NCBI RefSeq assembly: GCF_016587775.1
Contig: NZ_BOCG01000451.1
Span: 1-43,942 of the forward strand
Reading direction: 5' to 3'
Length of the DNA stretch: 43,942 nucleotides
From: Lactobacillus nasalidis
GTDB taxonomy: Bacteria > Bacillota > Bacilli > Lactobacillales > Lactobacillaceae
The position numbers were made by a program, and so were the translations under genes. Shown piece by piece: positions 20,972 through 28,716 of the stretch. The notes beneath the pieces are model-generated. The model did not search any database. It saw only the letters and a program-made list of their open reading frames with translations, and was not told where the DNA came from. How positions within the stretch are numbered: the stretch's first letter is position 1; each line of letters starts with the position of its first letter.

Positions 20972-22468
20972 ATGACATCATTAGCAGTAGATGCAAGTCT
21001 GTTCGGTCAAGACGGCAACACGTTTGATGATCCAAGTTACAAGATTGTCAATCATGCGCTAGATAAGCTGATGCTTGAAAAGCCACGCTTACAGAAATTG
21101 TCTGATTACTATGACGGCAAGCAGGACATTCAAAAGCGAATCTTTAATAATGACCGAACCACCAAAAACATTAAAGTAACGGTCAATCATGCCAAGTACA
21201 TTACTGATATGAACGTCGGTTTCATGACTGGTAATCCGATCAAGTACACCGCAGCCAAGGGCAAGAATATCGATGCCGTGCTTGATGAAATGGACACCAT
21301 GGACTTGCAGAAACACGATACAGAGCTTGAAAAAGACTGTTCTGTCATGGGATACGGCTATGAAATTCTGTATTTGAAAGAGTTGCCTGAACCGATCAAC
21401 GGACAGAGAGTGCAAACCAAGATTGAGTGCATTGACCCCCGGGCGGTTGTCATGGTTACTGATGATACGGTAGAACACGAGCCGTTATTTGCTATCTATG
21501 CACAACAGAAATTTGACTTAGACGGCGTTCAAAATGGCTGGTTAATCACTGTTTACACGAAGACAACCATTATTGAATACCGCACCCTTGAGGGCTACCG
21601 AATTGACGAATCAACCCGGAAGACAATTCGCCCGCATTATTTTGGCGATGTTCCAATCGTTGAATACCGCAATAACGAGGAAAGACAAGGCGACTTTGAA
21701 CAGGAAGTGAGCTTGATTGACGCTTACAACACTATCCAAAGTGACAGAGTAAGCGACAAAGAGGCGTTCGTTGATGCTCTATTGATCTTTTACGGATTTG
21801 GAATCAACGAGGACGACCAAGCAGACTTAAAGCACGGCTTTATTAACAATGCGCCAAGTAAGAGCGACGGGGCAAGCGCTGAATGGTTGGTTAAGACGTT
21901 CGATGAGGGGCAAGTCGAATTGCTTAAAAAGTCATTGGAAGATGATATTCACAAGACCAGCTATGTTCCGAACATGAACGACAGCAACTTTATGGGCAAT
22001 GTTAGCGGTGAGGCCATGAAATACAAGTTATTTGGGCTTCTAAACCTGTTAGCAACTAAGACTAGATACTTTACAGAGGGGCTTAGAAAGCGGCTGAAAC
22101 TCATTCAGAACATTCTTGCAGTACGTGGACAAGCGGCCGATGTTTCCGGTTGTGGTATCAAGATCACGCCTAACATTCCTGTTAACTTGTCTGAGGCCGT
22201 TTCTAACGTCGTTGCGGCCGATGGGCACATTCCAAGGGAGATTGCTTATAGCTGGTTGCCTGACATTGACGACCCGAAAGAGGTTGATGAGATGATGCAA
22301 GAGCAGACAGCACAATCCATTAAGGCCCAACAACAGGCCATGCTTGAAGGCAATCCGGATTACATGGAAGGCCAAGGCAAGCAAGACCAAGGCCGAAAGG
22401 ACAAGGAGGTTCCCGATGATAAGACTGACAAGCAAGCAAAGCGGGGATCTAATTCAGCTAACAGTTAG
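20972..22468 (+). CDS. Portal protein (SPP1 gp6 family)
   Basis: 498 residues from the ATG at 20972 with AGAAAGGGG upstream. Recognisable parts are YYDGKQDIQKRIFNNDRTTK, the ITDMNVGFMTGNPIKY segment typical of the family, GDVPIVEYRNNEERQGDFE, the crown-clip region SYVPNMNDSNFMGNVSGEAM and a glutamine/lysine-rich disordered end. Twelve copies form the ring at one capsid vertex through which DNA enters and leaves. It follows terL by 11 bases and its 3' end overlaps the prp-like gene by 53 bases. Confidence 0.94.
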   Translation: MTSLAVDASLFGQDGNTFDDPSYKIVNHALDKLMLEKPRLQKLSDYYDGKQDIQKRIFNNDRTTKNIKVTVNHAKYITDMNVGFMTGNPIKYTAAKGKNIDAVLDEMDTMDLQKHDTELEKDCSVMGYGYEILYLKELPEPINGQRVQTKIECIDPRAVVMVTDDTVEHEPLFAIYAQQKFDLDGVQNGWLITVYTKTTIIEYRTLEGYRIDESTRKTIRPHYFGDVPIVEYRNNEERQGDFEQEVSLIDAYNTIQSDRVSDKEAFVDALLIFYGFGINEDDQADLKHGFINNAPSKSDGASAEWLVKTFDEGQVELLKKSLEDDIHKTSYVPNMNDSNFMGNVSGEAMKYKLFGLLNLLATKTRYFTEGLRKRLKLIQNILAVRGQAADVSGCGIKITPNIPVNLSEAVSNVVAADGHIPREIAYSWLPDIDDPKEVDEMMQEQTAQSIKAQQQAMLEGNPDYMEGQGKQDQGRKDKEVPDDKTDKQAKRGSNSANS

Positions 22469-22721
22469 TGGACATGCTGGATTTGGCCCGTATGGTCATG
22501 ATCTGGTTTGCGCAGCCGTTTCCGCTTTGACGCAATCACTAGAAATCAACGTAGAAGGCGCTGAGAGCCTCGCAAGAGCGGGCTTGTCTGTTGTCTTGAT
22601 GCCTTACACAAAGACCAATAAAGCCCTGTATAAGGCTTATTTGAACTCGATGAGCAAGCTTGCTGAACAGTATCCGGAGCATGTCAAGATAGACAGCGTT
22701 GTGACCGACTGGCAGAGGTGA
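22416..22721 (+). CDS. prp: Prp-like cysteine protease
   Basis: 101 residues from the ATG at 22416, with AAGGAGG 7 bases upstream and inside the portal gene. The segment LTVSGHAGFGPYGHDLVCAA with H20 and C32 is the catalytic signature of Prp, the Firmicute protease that trims ribosomal protein L27 and, in staphylococcal phage 80alpha, scaffold and capsid proteins at an LNLQ-FFA site. Here the phage encodes its own copy, and scaffold, capsid and tail tube downstream all start with FNLQQFA. That strongly suggests it matures phage structural proteins. A longer frame to 22344 is a shadow. Confidence 0.9.
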   Translation: MIRLTSKQSGDLIQLTVSGHAGFGPYGHDLVCAAVSALTQSLEINVEGAESLARAGLSVVLMPYTKTNKALYKAYLNSMSKLAEQYPEHVKIDSVVTDWQR

Positions 22722-22725
22722 CGCC

Positions 22726-23766
22726 ATGACCGTCAAACCAAACAAGGAATATTGGATAGACAGAGCCATGGCCTATGAACAACAAGCCTATGACGACACA
22801 TCAACCCGGATTGCCAAGATCAACCAAGGCTACATAATCGCACAAAGGTATTTGAGCGCTGAGGTCCGGAAGATCTATGACCGCTATTTCAAAGACGACA
22901 TGACAGAGCAGGAAGTTCAAGACATTCTTGACACGTCTGTTAGTGCTAGCGAGCTAGTCTCTATCAAGGCGCTAGCAAGCACGATAGAGGACAAGGAAGC
23001 AACGGCGGCAATCAACAGATACCTGAATCAGCTTGCCGCTAAAAGCCGTATAACACGCCTAGAAGAGCTAAAGGCCAAGGCTTATATTTCCGCCAAGTAC
23101 GCCGGAGCAACGGAATTAAAGCAGAATGAAGAGCTTTATACAAAGATTGCTAAGGATACATGGAAGCAAGCAACGGCAGAGAGTGCTGTTTTTCAATCAG
23201 AGCGGGAATTTGAGCTGAAGAAAGGCGATGAGCTGACAACCAACAGCAAAAAAGAGATTGTAATCAAGGACAAAGACGGGAAACAGGTTACAAAGGTTAG
23301 TGCTGACACTGACCAAGCACCCGATAGAGTGACCGAGATACCCGCCGATTACACAAAGCAGGTTGCAAGCCGCAAATGGGACGGTGCTAATTACTCAGAG
23401 CGAATCTGGAAGAACACCGACAAGCTAGCGCAGAGGCTGGCCGAGCTTTTCAACGCCCACGAGATGAGCGGAATGACTGAGACAGCAATGGCAAGGGCGT
23501 TAGCGACCGAATTTCAAACTAGCATGTTCAATGCAAAGCGCTTAATCCGAACGGAAAGCAACTATATTGCCAACGCCGTTAAGATTGACCGCTGGAAAGC
23601 CCGTGGGGTCAAGCAATACCAGTTTGAGGCAGTGCTAGACCAACGCACGAGCAAGATTTGCAGGGCAACGAATGGCAAGATTTTCAACGTGGCCGATGCC
23701 CAACCGGGCGTTAATTTGCCACCAATGCACCCGTTTTGCCGTTCTATTGCCATAATCCACCTATAA
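22726..23766 (+). CDS. Minor head protein (SPP1 gp7 / Mu F family)
   Basis: 346 residues. A helical N-terminus (1-240) precedes the conserved MuF-type domain (about 265-346): RLIRTESNYIANAVKIDRWK, YQFEAVLDQRTSKICRATNG and NLPPMHPFCRSIAI. These proteins enter the prohead in few copies and affect DNA ejection. In other temperate phages the C-terminus carries toxin domains; here the protein stops right after the MuF core, and a toxin-like protein is instead encoded separately upstream. It follows the prp-like gene by 4 bases. Confidence 0.92.
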   Translation: MTVKPNKEYWIDRAMAYEQQAYDDTSTRIAKINQGYIIAQRYLSAEVRKIYDRYFKDDMTEQEVQDILDTSVSASELVSIKALASTIEDKEATAAINRYLNQLAAKSRITRLEELKAKAYISAKYAGATELKQNEELYTKIAKDTWKQATAESAVFQSEREFELKKGDELTTNSKKEIVIKDKDGKQVTKVSADTDQAPDRVTEIPADYTKQVASRKWDGANYSERIWKNTDKLAQRLAELFNAHEMSGMTETAMARALATEFQTSMFNAKRLIRTESNYIANAVKIDRWKARGVKQYQFEAVLDQRTSKICRATNGKIFNVADAQPGVNLPPMHPFCRSIAIIHL

Positions 23767-23779
23767 GAAAGGTGATCGA

Positions 23780-23878
23780 ATGAATGAAAATGAACATTAC
23801 CGGGGTTGTGGTTGCTTTCTTGACGTAATCATGATCTTAGTAATCATCTTGTTGATTAAGATAATCGCAAGACTGTAA
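23780..23878 (+). CDS. Small membrane protein
   Basis: 32 residues: MNENEHYRGCGCFLDVIMIL then VIILLIKIIARL. A cysteine pair (CGC) precedes one transmembrane helix. GAAAGGTG lies upstream at normal distance. Function unknown; it sits among head genes. Confidence 0.62.
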   Translation: MNENEHYRGCGCFLDVIMILVIILLIKIIARL

Positions 23879-24058
23879 TTAATCGCCCCGAGCAAGGCGT
23901 TAAAAGGCCCAACCGAGAGCATTACAAGCGTATGAGAGTTACCGACCGCAATTCAGCTAGCAGGCGTTCATGGGGCCATTATGGCCGTTTGAGGGCTTGC
24001 TTTTTGTTTGCGGTCAAAAAAGTGACGTTTATGGGCTTACGAGCAGGAAGGATTAAAA
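23879..24058 (+). promoter_or_regulatory. Structured leader before the scaffold gene
   Basis: No credible gene. GACCGCAA (23944-23951) and TTGCGGTC (24008-24015) form a long-range inverted repeat enclosing a smaller hairpin, GGCCA-TTA-TGGCC (23974-23986). The scaffold gene with its AGGAAGGA site begins 43 bases after the outer repeat. This could be a processing site, attenuator or stability element that raises scaffold/capsid expression. No promoter is obvious. Confidence 0.5.
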
Positions 24059-24706
24059 ATGACAGATTTTCTGAAAACCAAGTTTAAGTTTAATTTGCAA
24101 CAATTCGCCGAAGATGGCGAAAATAGCCAAGATCAAGCAGCCGAAAGTGCTGACAACGATTCAGACAACACTGAAAAGGGGCAAGATCAGCCTTTCAAGA
24201 CGTTTCAAACGGAAAAAGAGTTCAATTCATTTCTGGATTCCACCGTTGACAAGCGGCTTGAAAAGGCATTGAGCAAGGCCCGCCAAAAGTGGGAATCTGA
24301 AGGAGCTGAGAAGAAGAAAATCAGCGACATGACAGCCGAAGAAAAGGCGGCTTATAAGCTTCAAAAGCAGACCGAAGCCTTGCAAGCCAAGGAAAAAGAG
24401 CTGACCATTCGTGAAAACAAGGCCAATGTCATTACCAAATTAGGTGAAGACGGCCTCCCAACCGAACTGGCCGGGCTTTTCAAGCTTGAAAGCACTGAAA
24501 CCTTGAAAGACCAATACAAGAGCATGTCGACCGTTTTCCGCAATGCAGTAGATAAGCAAACGCAAATCAACTTAGCCAAGTCTTCCGGTGCCCCGGGTGC
24601 AGGCGCAGAGGGCAAGGCGGTTGAAAGTGAAGGCTCTAAGATGGCTAAGGACGCCAACAACGAGAAAGAACGAGCAAAGAAGCTTTCTGAAAGTTTTTGG
24701 AAATAA
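24059..24706 (+). CDS. Capsid scaffold protein (DUF4355 type)
   Basis: 215 residues, highly charged and helical, expected for a prohead scaffold. Residues 1-17 (MTDFLKTKFKFNLQQFA) include FNLQQFA, matching the Prp cleavage motif; the acidic part (EDGENSQDQAAESADNDSDN) follows. The centre has the conserved DKRLEKALSKARQKWESE and a coiled coil (ALQAKEKELTIRENKANVIT), and the end is KKLSESFWK. The basic, aromatic C-terminus normally contacts the capsid protein. It directly precedes the decoration-like and capsid genes. Confidence 0.92.
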   Translation: MTDFLKTKFKFNLQQFAEDGENSQDQAAESADNDSDNTEKGQDQPFKTFQTEKEFNSFLDSTVDKRLEKALSKARQKWESEGAEKKKISDMTAEEKAAYKLQKQTEALQAKEKELTIRENKANVITKLGEDGLPTELAGLFKLESTETLKDQYKSMSTVFRNAVDKQTQINLAKSSGAPGAGAEGKAVESEGSKMAKDANNEKERAKKLSESFWK

Positions 24707-24723
24707 ATTGAAAGGAGTACTAA

Positions 24724-25110
24724 ATGTACGCAGAAAGAACCAACAGCAGCCAAATTAATTTTATGGCTAGCGAAAAGTTTGTTTCATTCACTGAAACGAT
24801 CGATTCCACTAATTACAACGTTCAGACCGACGATGACGGCCACAAGTACGTTCCGGCGGGCACTGTTTACCCGTCAAACGACAGCAAGGCAATCGGCGTG
24901 ACTATCAATGACGTTTACGTTGACCACAACCCGGCATTGGTAGGCGTTATCCGTGCAGGCTGGATTCTGAAAGACAAGTTGCCGGTAGCACCATCAAGCG
25001 ACGCAATCGCCGCAATGGCTTCAATCCACTTTATGGACGCCGACAACAACGAATCTAAGGCTTCAACCACGTCAACGACGTCAACTACTTCAACCACGTC
25101 AGGCAAGTAA
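24724..25110 (+). CDS. Head decoration-like protein with threonine/serine tail
   Basis: 128 residues, beta-rich in the middle (YVPAGTVYPSNDSKAIGVTI, NPALVGVIRAGWILKDKLP). This fold and position, between scaffold and major capsid, fit small head proteins that decorate capsids. The last 15 residues are a simple repeat, STTSTTSTTSTTSGK, encoded by near-repeats of ACGTCAAC. Similar tails appear on the 41033 protein and in the +1 frame after the tail tube gene. AAAGGAG is upstream. Confidence 0.75.
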   Translation: MYAERTNSSQINFMASEKFVSFTETIDSTNYNVQTDDDGHKYVPAGTVYPSNDSKAIGVTINDVYVDHNPALVGVIRAGWILKDKLPVAPSSDAIAAMASIHFMDADNNESKASTTSTTSTTSTTSGK

Positions 25111-25125
25111 TAGAAGGGAGTAAAC

Positions 25126-26172
25126 ATGAACATTAATTTCAATCTTCAACAATTTGCAACGCCAATTACCGAACTTTTCCCACAAAATGACCTGTTGGAT
25201 TACACCCGTAACCGCCAATGGCCGACTTTGATGGGTGACACTCTGTTTCCGGCCCGCAAGGTCAACACTCTTGAAGTTGACATGTTGCTGGAAGGCAACC
25301 GGACGCCGGTAATCGCTGACTATTCAGCATTCGACGCCGAAGCAACCACCCGTTCACGGGACGCCCAAAAGATGACCGCTGAATTGGCTTACGTAAAGAA
25401 CAAGATGCAGCTCAAGGAAAGCGACCTGTACGCATTGGCAAAGCCTCGTGATGCGGCTGAACAAGAATATTTGCGCCGGCAGGTTTATAACGACATTGAC
25501 CGACTTGTTCAAGGCGTTCTGGCCCGTGGTGAAGCAATGACTATGGAAATGCTGGCAACCGGTAAGATTACCGATAAGAAGAACAACATCGCTGTTGATT
25601 ACGGTGTTCCAAAGGCGCACCAAGCCGATGTTTCCAAGTCTGGTGCATGGTCAACCACTGATGCCGACATCTTGAAGGACTTGGAAGACTGGTCTGACAA
25701 GCTGGACATTGCGCCAACCCGTGCATTGACTTCAAAGAAAGTTCTGTCAAACATCTACAGAAATGAAAAGCTGATTGCGGAAGTGTACGGGACTAATTCA
25801 GGCCGGATTCTTGGTCAAGCTGACCTTGACGCATTCTTAACTGCCCGTGGCTTGCCTATCATTCGTTCTTACGATGGCAAGTACAAGGCCGAAGACGGCA
25901 AGGGCGGTTACACTTCCGAACGTTACTTCCCAGAAAACCGCATTGTCCTTATGAATGACGATTTGTTGGGCGAAAAGCTTTACGGGCCAACCCCGGACGA
26001 ATTGCGTGTTGTTGCCTCTGGTGCTGTTCAAGCCGCTCAAATCGGCAACGTCTTTGCCAAGATTTACGAATCCGGTGAAGACCCGGTTGCTACTTGGGAA
26101 TTTGCTTCCGCAACCATGCTGCCAACTTTTGCCGCTGTTGACGAAGTATTCCAAGCTCAAGTTTTGGCTTAA
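25126..26172 (+). CDS. Major capsid protein (gpE family)
   Basis: 348 residues. The start MNINFNLQQFATPITELFPQ carries the Prp-type motif FNLQQFA; processing after Q would leave a mature protein starting near QFAT or FAT. The rest matches the lambda gpE-like capsid family: NRQWPTLMGDTLFPARKV, TAELAYVKNKMQLKESDLYA, YFPENRIVLMND and the end FAAVDEVFQAQVLA. It forms the HK97-fold icosahedral shell. AGAAGGGAG lies upstream. Confidence 0.94.
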   Translation: MNINFNLQQFATPITELFPQNDLLDYTRNRQWPTLMGDTLFPARKVNTLEVDMLLEGNRTPVIADYSAFDAEATTRSRDAQKMTAELAYVKNKMQLKESDLYALAKPRDAAEQEYLRRQVYNDIDRLVQGVLARGEAMTMEMLATGKITDKKNNIAVDYGVPKAHQADVSKSGAWSTTDADILKDLEDWSDKLDIAPTRALTSKKVLSNIYRNEKLIAEVYGTNSGRILGQADLDAFLTARGLPIIRSYDGKYKAEDGKGGYTSERYFPENRIVLMNDDLLGEKLYGPTPDELRVVASGAVQAAQIGNVFAKIYESGEDPVATWEFASATMLPTFAAVDEVFQAQVLA

Positions 26173-26182
26173 AGGTGATCTT

Positions 26183-26488
26183 ATGGACAAGGATTCAGTA
26201 GTGAGCGCCCTTTCAAAGCGCTTGGGAACCGACGATACCGACCTTTTGAGCGACATGTACGACGATGCATTAGCTCAAGTCCTTGACTATACCAATAGAA
26301 CAAAGTTGGTCGGTAACATGGGCGTTTACGTTAAACAGTTAGTGATCGTAATGTTCAATCGTCAAGGGACTGAGGGTGATTCTAGCCGTTCAGAAGGTGG
26401 AGTAAGCGAGAGCTATGAAATCGGCTTGCCTAGCGACATTAAGCAGGCTTTGATGCGCTACCGGACGGCCAAGGTGGTGACGTTCTAG
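26183..26488 (+). CDS. Head-tail connector protein
   Basis: 101 residues from the ATG at 26183 with AAAGGTGAT upstream; a long upstream frame overlapping the capsid gene is rejected. The helical content (DTDLLSDMYDDALAQVLDYT) and SRSEGGVSESYEIGLPSDIK are typical of phage head-tail connectors of the gp6/gp15 type, which dock below the portal. It overlaps the next gene by one base. Confidence 0.85.
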   Translation: MDKDSVVSALSKRLGTDDTDLLSDMYDDALAQVLDYTNRTKLVGNMGVYVKQLVIVMFNRQGTEGDSSRSEGGVSESYEIGLPSDIKQALMRYRTAKVVTF

Positions 26489-26832
26489 TGAGATTAGCGG
26501 TGAAACGGCTTAGAACCGTCTATTTGAAAAAGTACGTTAGTACCAAAGACAAATACGGCTATACCAAAAAAGGCTGGTCAGACGGCCAACCAATCAAGAT
26601 GACCATTGAGCCGGCGGGTGGCTCTGTAAACGCCCAAATTTACGGCGAGAGCCTCGCTTACATGCTTACGGGCAAATACCAAGGCAACGCGATCAAAGCC
26701 GGGGAGAGCGAAAATAATGGCCTCTGCGTGTACGTTGACGCCAATTCCGACCCCGACTATGAAATTACGTCCGTTCAAGAGTATTCAACCCACAAAAACG
26801 TCACTCTGAAAAAGAGAGTTGACGCAAAATGA
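26488..26832 (+). CDS. Head closure / head-tail adaptor protein
   Basis: 114 residues from a GTG that shares one base with the previous stop. KKYVSTKDKYGYTKKGWSDG and GGSVNAQIYGESLAYMLTGK resemble minor capsid or head-closure proteins of Lactobacillus phages. Position (second gene after the capsid) is that of the stopper that holds DNA in the filled head. It overlaps the next gene by ATGA. Confidence 0.8.
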   Translation: MRLAVKRLRTVYLKKYVSTKDKYGYTKKGWSDGQPIKMTIEPAGGSVNAQIYGESLAYMLTGKYQGNAIKAGESENNGLCVYVDANSDPDYEITSVQEYSTHKNVTLKKRVDAK

Positions 26833-27374
26833 GTTTTGAAATTCGAGGCCTTGACCGTTTGAAGCAGAAATTAGGCAAGTTGCCGAAACTCTATGAATCG
26901 GGTATCAAGAAAGGCCAAGCTGATGTACTGGACAAAGCCGAAGGATATGCCGTTCAAGAGCTTCAAAGCACGATTAAATGGTCAACCGGTGAGCTGACTA
27001 GAAGCCTCATGACCGAGGTCAAGCTTGACAGTTCAGGCCAAATAATCGGCCGGCTTTACTCTAATGACCCGGTTGCGATATATCGTGAATTTGGTACTGG
27101 TAGAAACGGGGAATCCTCCCCAAAAACAGTTCCAAACGGCGTTACCTTGCACTATAGACAAACCCCTTGGTTTATTCCCGCTGACCAAGTCGACTTAGAC
27201 CTACAGAAAATCTATGGAATGCCACGGATCAAGATTAAAGACAAGTATTTCTATCGTACAAACGGCCAACCTGCCCGCCAATTCATGACACCAGCCGTTG
27301 AAAAGGTGTCAAAAGAGGCCGATGAGATCATCAAGAAACGAGTTCAAGACGAGATAGACAGGGGGCTTTCATGA
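26829..27374 (+). CDS. HK97 gp10-like tail component
   Basis: 181 residues. FEIRGLDRLKQKLGKLPKLY, the middle YREFGTGRNGESSPK and the end PARQFMTPAVEKVSKEADEI are hallmarks of the HK97 gp10 family (neck or tail completion proteins). An insertion of about 35 residues with TPWFIPADQVDLDL sits between the two conserved blocks. It overlaps both neighbours by ATGA, as usual in this module. Confidence 0.9.
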   Translation: MSFEIRGLDRLKQKLGKLPKLYESGIKKGQADVLDKAEGYAVQELQSTIKWSTGELTRSLMTEVKLDSSGQIIGRLYSNDPVAIYREFGTGRNGESSPKTVPNGVTLHYRQTPWFIPADQVDLDLQKIYGMPRIKIKDKYFYRTNGQPARQFMTPAVEKVSKEADEIIKKRVQDEIDRGLS

Positions 27375-27733
27375 TCTATGACGTAAAAGCGCTTGTATAT
27401 TCAACGCTGGACTCAATTTCAGACATTTCCGGGCACATTTCCCCACGATACCCCGACGAAATGACTGAATTTCCGTGCGTTGTATACAGCACACAGCACG
27501 AGAGCGTTTTTAAGGACGCTGACCAAAAAGAACAATTAACAGAATGGACCTTCACCGTGGATATTTTCGGTGAAGGTTCTTTAGATGATATTTCAAGCGA
27601 AATTATCGGCAAGTTTGAGCCAATGGGCTTTAAATACACGGCCGTTGACCAAGATTTAAGCGACATTTCAAGGATTGGAATCACGTTTAGAGGCGTTGTC
27701 GACAATGATTCGCTGAAAGTTTATGAAAATTAG
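27371..27733 (+). CDS. Tail completion / tail terminator protein
   Basis: 120 residues: LVYSTLDSISDISGHISPRY, FPCVVYSTQHESVFKDADQK, then TFTVDIFGEGSLDDI. The strand-rich pattern with P-C-V-V-Y-x-x-x-x-E fits proteins that cap the tail tube and join it to the head, and it lies just before the tail tube gene. The sequence family is divergent, so the exact name rests partly on position. Confidence 0.83.
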   Translation: MIYDVKALVYSTLDSISDISGHISPRYPDEMTEFPCVVYSTQHESVFKDADQKEQLTEWTFTVDIFGEGSLDDISSEIIGKFEPMGFKYTAVDQDLSDISRIGITFRGVVDNDSLKVYEN

Positions 27734-27745
27734 AAAGGATAACCA

Positions 27746-28183
27746 ATGTTATTTAATCTGCAACAGTTTGCAACCATGGAAGGGCTGTCTTCACAAGGTA
27801 CCAAGCTTGAATATTCCGAAGATGGCACCAAGTACAACGAAATTCCGGGCGTTAAGACCATTCCTGAAATGGGCGGTTCTCCCCAGACCATTGATGTAAC
27901 CGACTTGGCTTCAACCCGTCAAAAGTCAATCGAAGGGCTTCAACAGTCTCAATCATTGGCTTTCCAATGCGTTTACCAAGGCGACAACTTTAAGACCTTG
28001 GCCGCATTGTCAGGCAATAAGAAGCAATATAAGTGGAGAGTTACTTTTGGCGATGGTACGACTGCAACCTTTACTGGTTCATTCGTAATCAAGACTGATT
28101 CATTCGGTACTAACGCCGCATTGTCATTCACTATCACTATTACTGTCAGCGATGGCCCGGACTTTGCGCCGGCGAGTAACTAG
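27746..28183 (+). CDS. Major tail (tube) protein
   Basis: 145 residues. It starts MLFNLQQFATMEGLSSQGTK, which again has the Prp-type FNLQQFA motif, unusual for a tail tube protein. The rest is a tail-tube beta fold: VKTIPEMGGSPQTIDVTDLA, the TRQKSIEGLQQSQSLAFQ segment and KWRVTFGDGTTATFTGSFVI. It ends PASN at a TAG, after which the +1 frame encodes a threonine/serine tail. GAAAGGAT lies upstream. Many copies stack into the siphovirus tail tube. Confidence 0.92.
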   Translation: MLFNLQQFATMEGLSSQGTKLEYSEDGTKYNEIPGVKTIPEMGGSPQTIDVTDLASTRQKSIEGLQQSQSLAFQCVYQGDNFKTLAALSGNKKQYKWRVTFGDGTTATFTGSFVIKTDSFGTNAALSFTITITVSDGPDFAPASN

Positions 28184-28229
28184 CACGACTAGCACCGCCA
28201 CGACGTCTACCACGTCTTCACAGGCGTGA
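28182..28229 (+). other. Possible +1-frame C-terminal extension of the tail tube protein
   Basis: Skipping the T of the TAG stop (28181) gives AGC ACG ACT and so on, encoding STTSTATTSTTSSQA then TGA (28227-28229). This matches the threonine/serine tails of the proteins at 24724 and 41033. It is either the product of +1 frameshifting, known for tail and capsid proteins of Listeria phage PSA, or a tail disconnected by a 1-base deletion. No classic slippery codon is visible. Confidence 0.5.
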
Positions 28230-28235
28230 TAACAA

Positions 28236-28266
28236 AGGGCGTTGGGGTTCGACTCCCCAGCGCTCT
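28236..28266 (+). ncRNA. T-arm minihelix element F
   Basis: AGGGCGT (28236-28242), T-arm TGGGG-TTCGACT-CCCCA and GCGCTCT (28260-28266) form a continuous 12-bp acceptor-plus-T-arm helix with wobbles, followed by A at the discriminator position. This is exactly a 31-base tRNA minihelix. It lies in the gap between tail tube and tail chaperone genes. Its 3' flank CTATAGCCCC resembles that of element B. A short hairpin (CCCT-CAG-AGGG) follows. Confidence 0.65.
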
Positions 28267-28317
28267 ATAGCCCCTCAGAGGGCAAAAATAACGGTTTAAA
28301 CGAAAGGAAAAATAAAC

Positions 28318-28716
28318 ATGGTAAAGCAAGGCAAGAGCATTCAATTAGGCAAGTTGACTTTGGATTGCAAGCTGGACGGCAAGGCAATTCTGGCAATCGA
28401 AAAGCGGCTTCACAAGTCAATCCTGTCACTTTTTATGGACGCTAACGGCAATGCACAACTCCCACCAGCTAACGAATTGCTGATTGTGCTTCAAGGGGCA
28501 AACAAAACCCACGGCGTTTCAGATCAAGACATCATTTCAGCCTTTGAGGATTACATCGAAAATGGCGGCACTACCGTTGACCTGTTCAGCAATGTAAGTG
28601 ATTTGCTTCAAGAATCAGGTTTTTTCGGCAACAAGGCCAAGAATACGAAGACTACTTCAAAATCGGAGCCGGAAATGAATCTGCTGGATCTGGACAACGA
28701 GGAAACGGACCTGTAA
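28318..28716 (+). CDS. Tail assembly chaperone (gpG-like)
   Basis: 132 residues with GAAAGGAA upstream. LGKLTLDCKLDGKAILAIEK and AFEDYIENGGTTVDLFSNVS fit the short tail assembly chaperone of siphophages, encoded between tail tube and tape measure. It contains the slippery heptamer at 28620-28626 that also yields a longer product. It holds the tape measure protein soluble before tube assembly. Confidence 0.9.
   Translation: MVKQGKSIQLGKLTLDCKLDGKAILAIEKRLHKSILSLFMDANGNAQLPPANELLIVLQGANKTHGVSDQDIISAFEDYIENGGTTVDLFSNVSDLLQESGFFGNKAKNTKTTSKSEPEMNLLDLDNEETDL

Noticed and set aside
22344..22415. Longer version of the Prp-like protein
   Set aside because: The additional 24 codons are portal gene sequence in another frame; AAGGAGG supports the start at 22416 and the Prp fold begins there.
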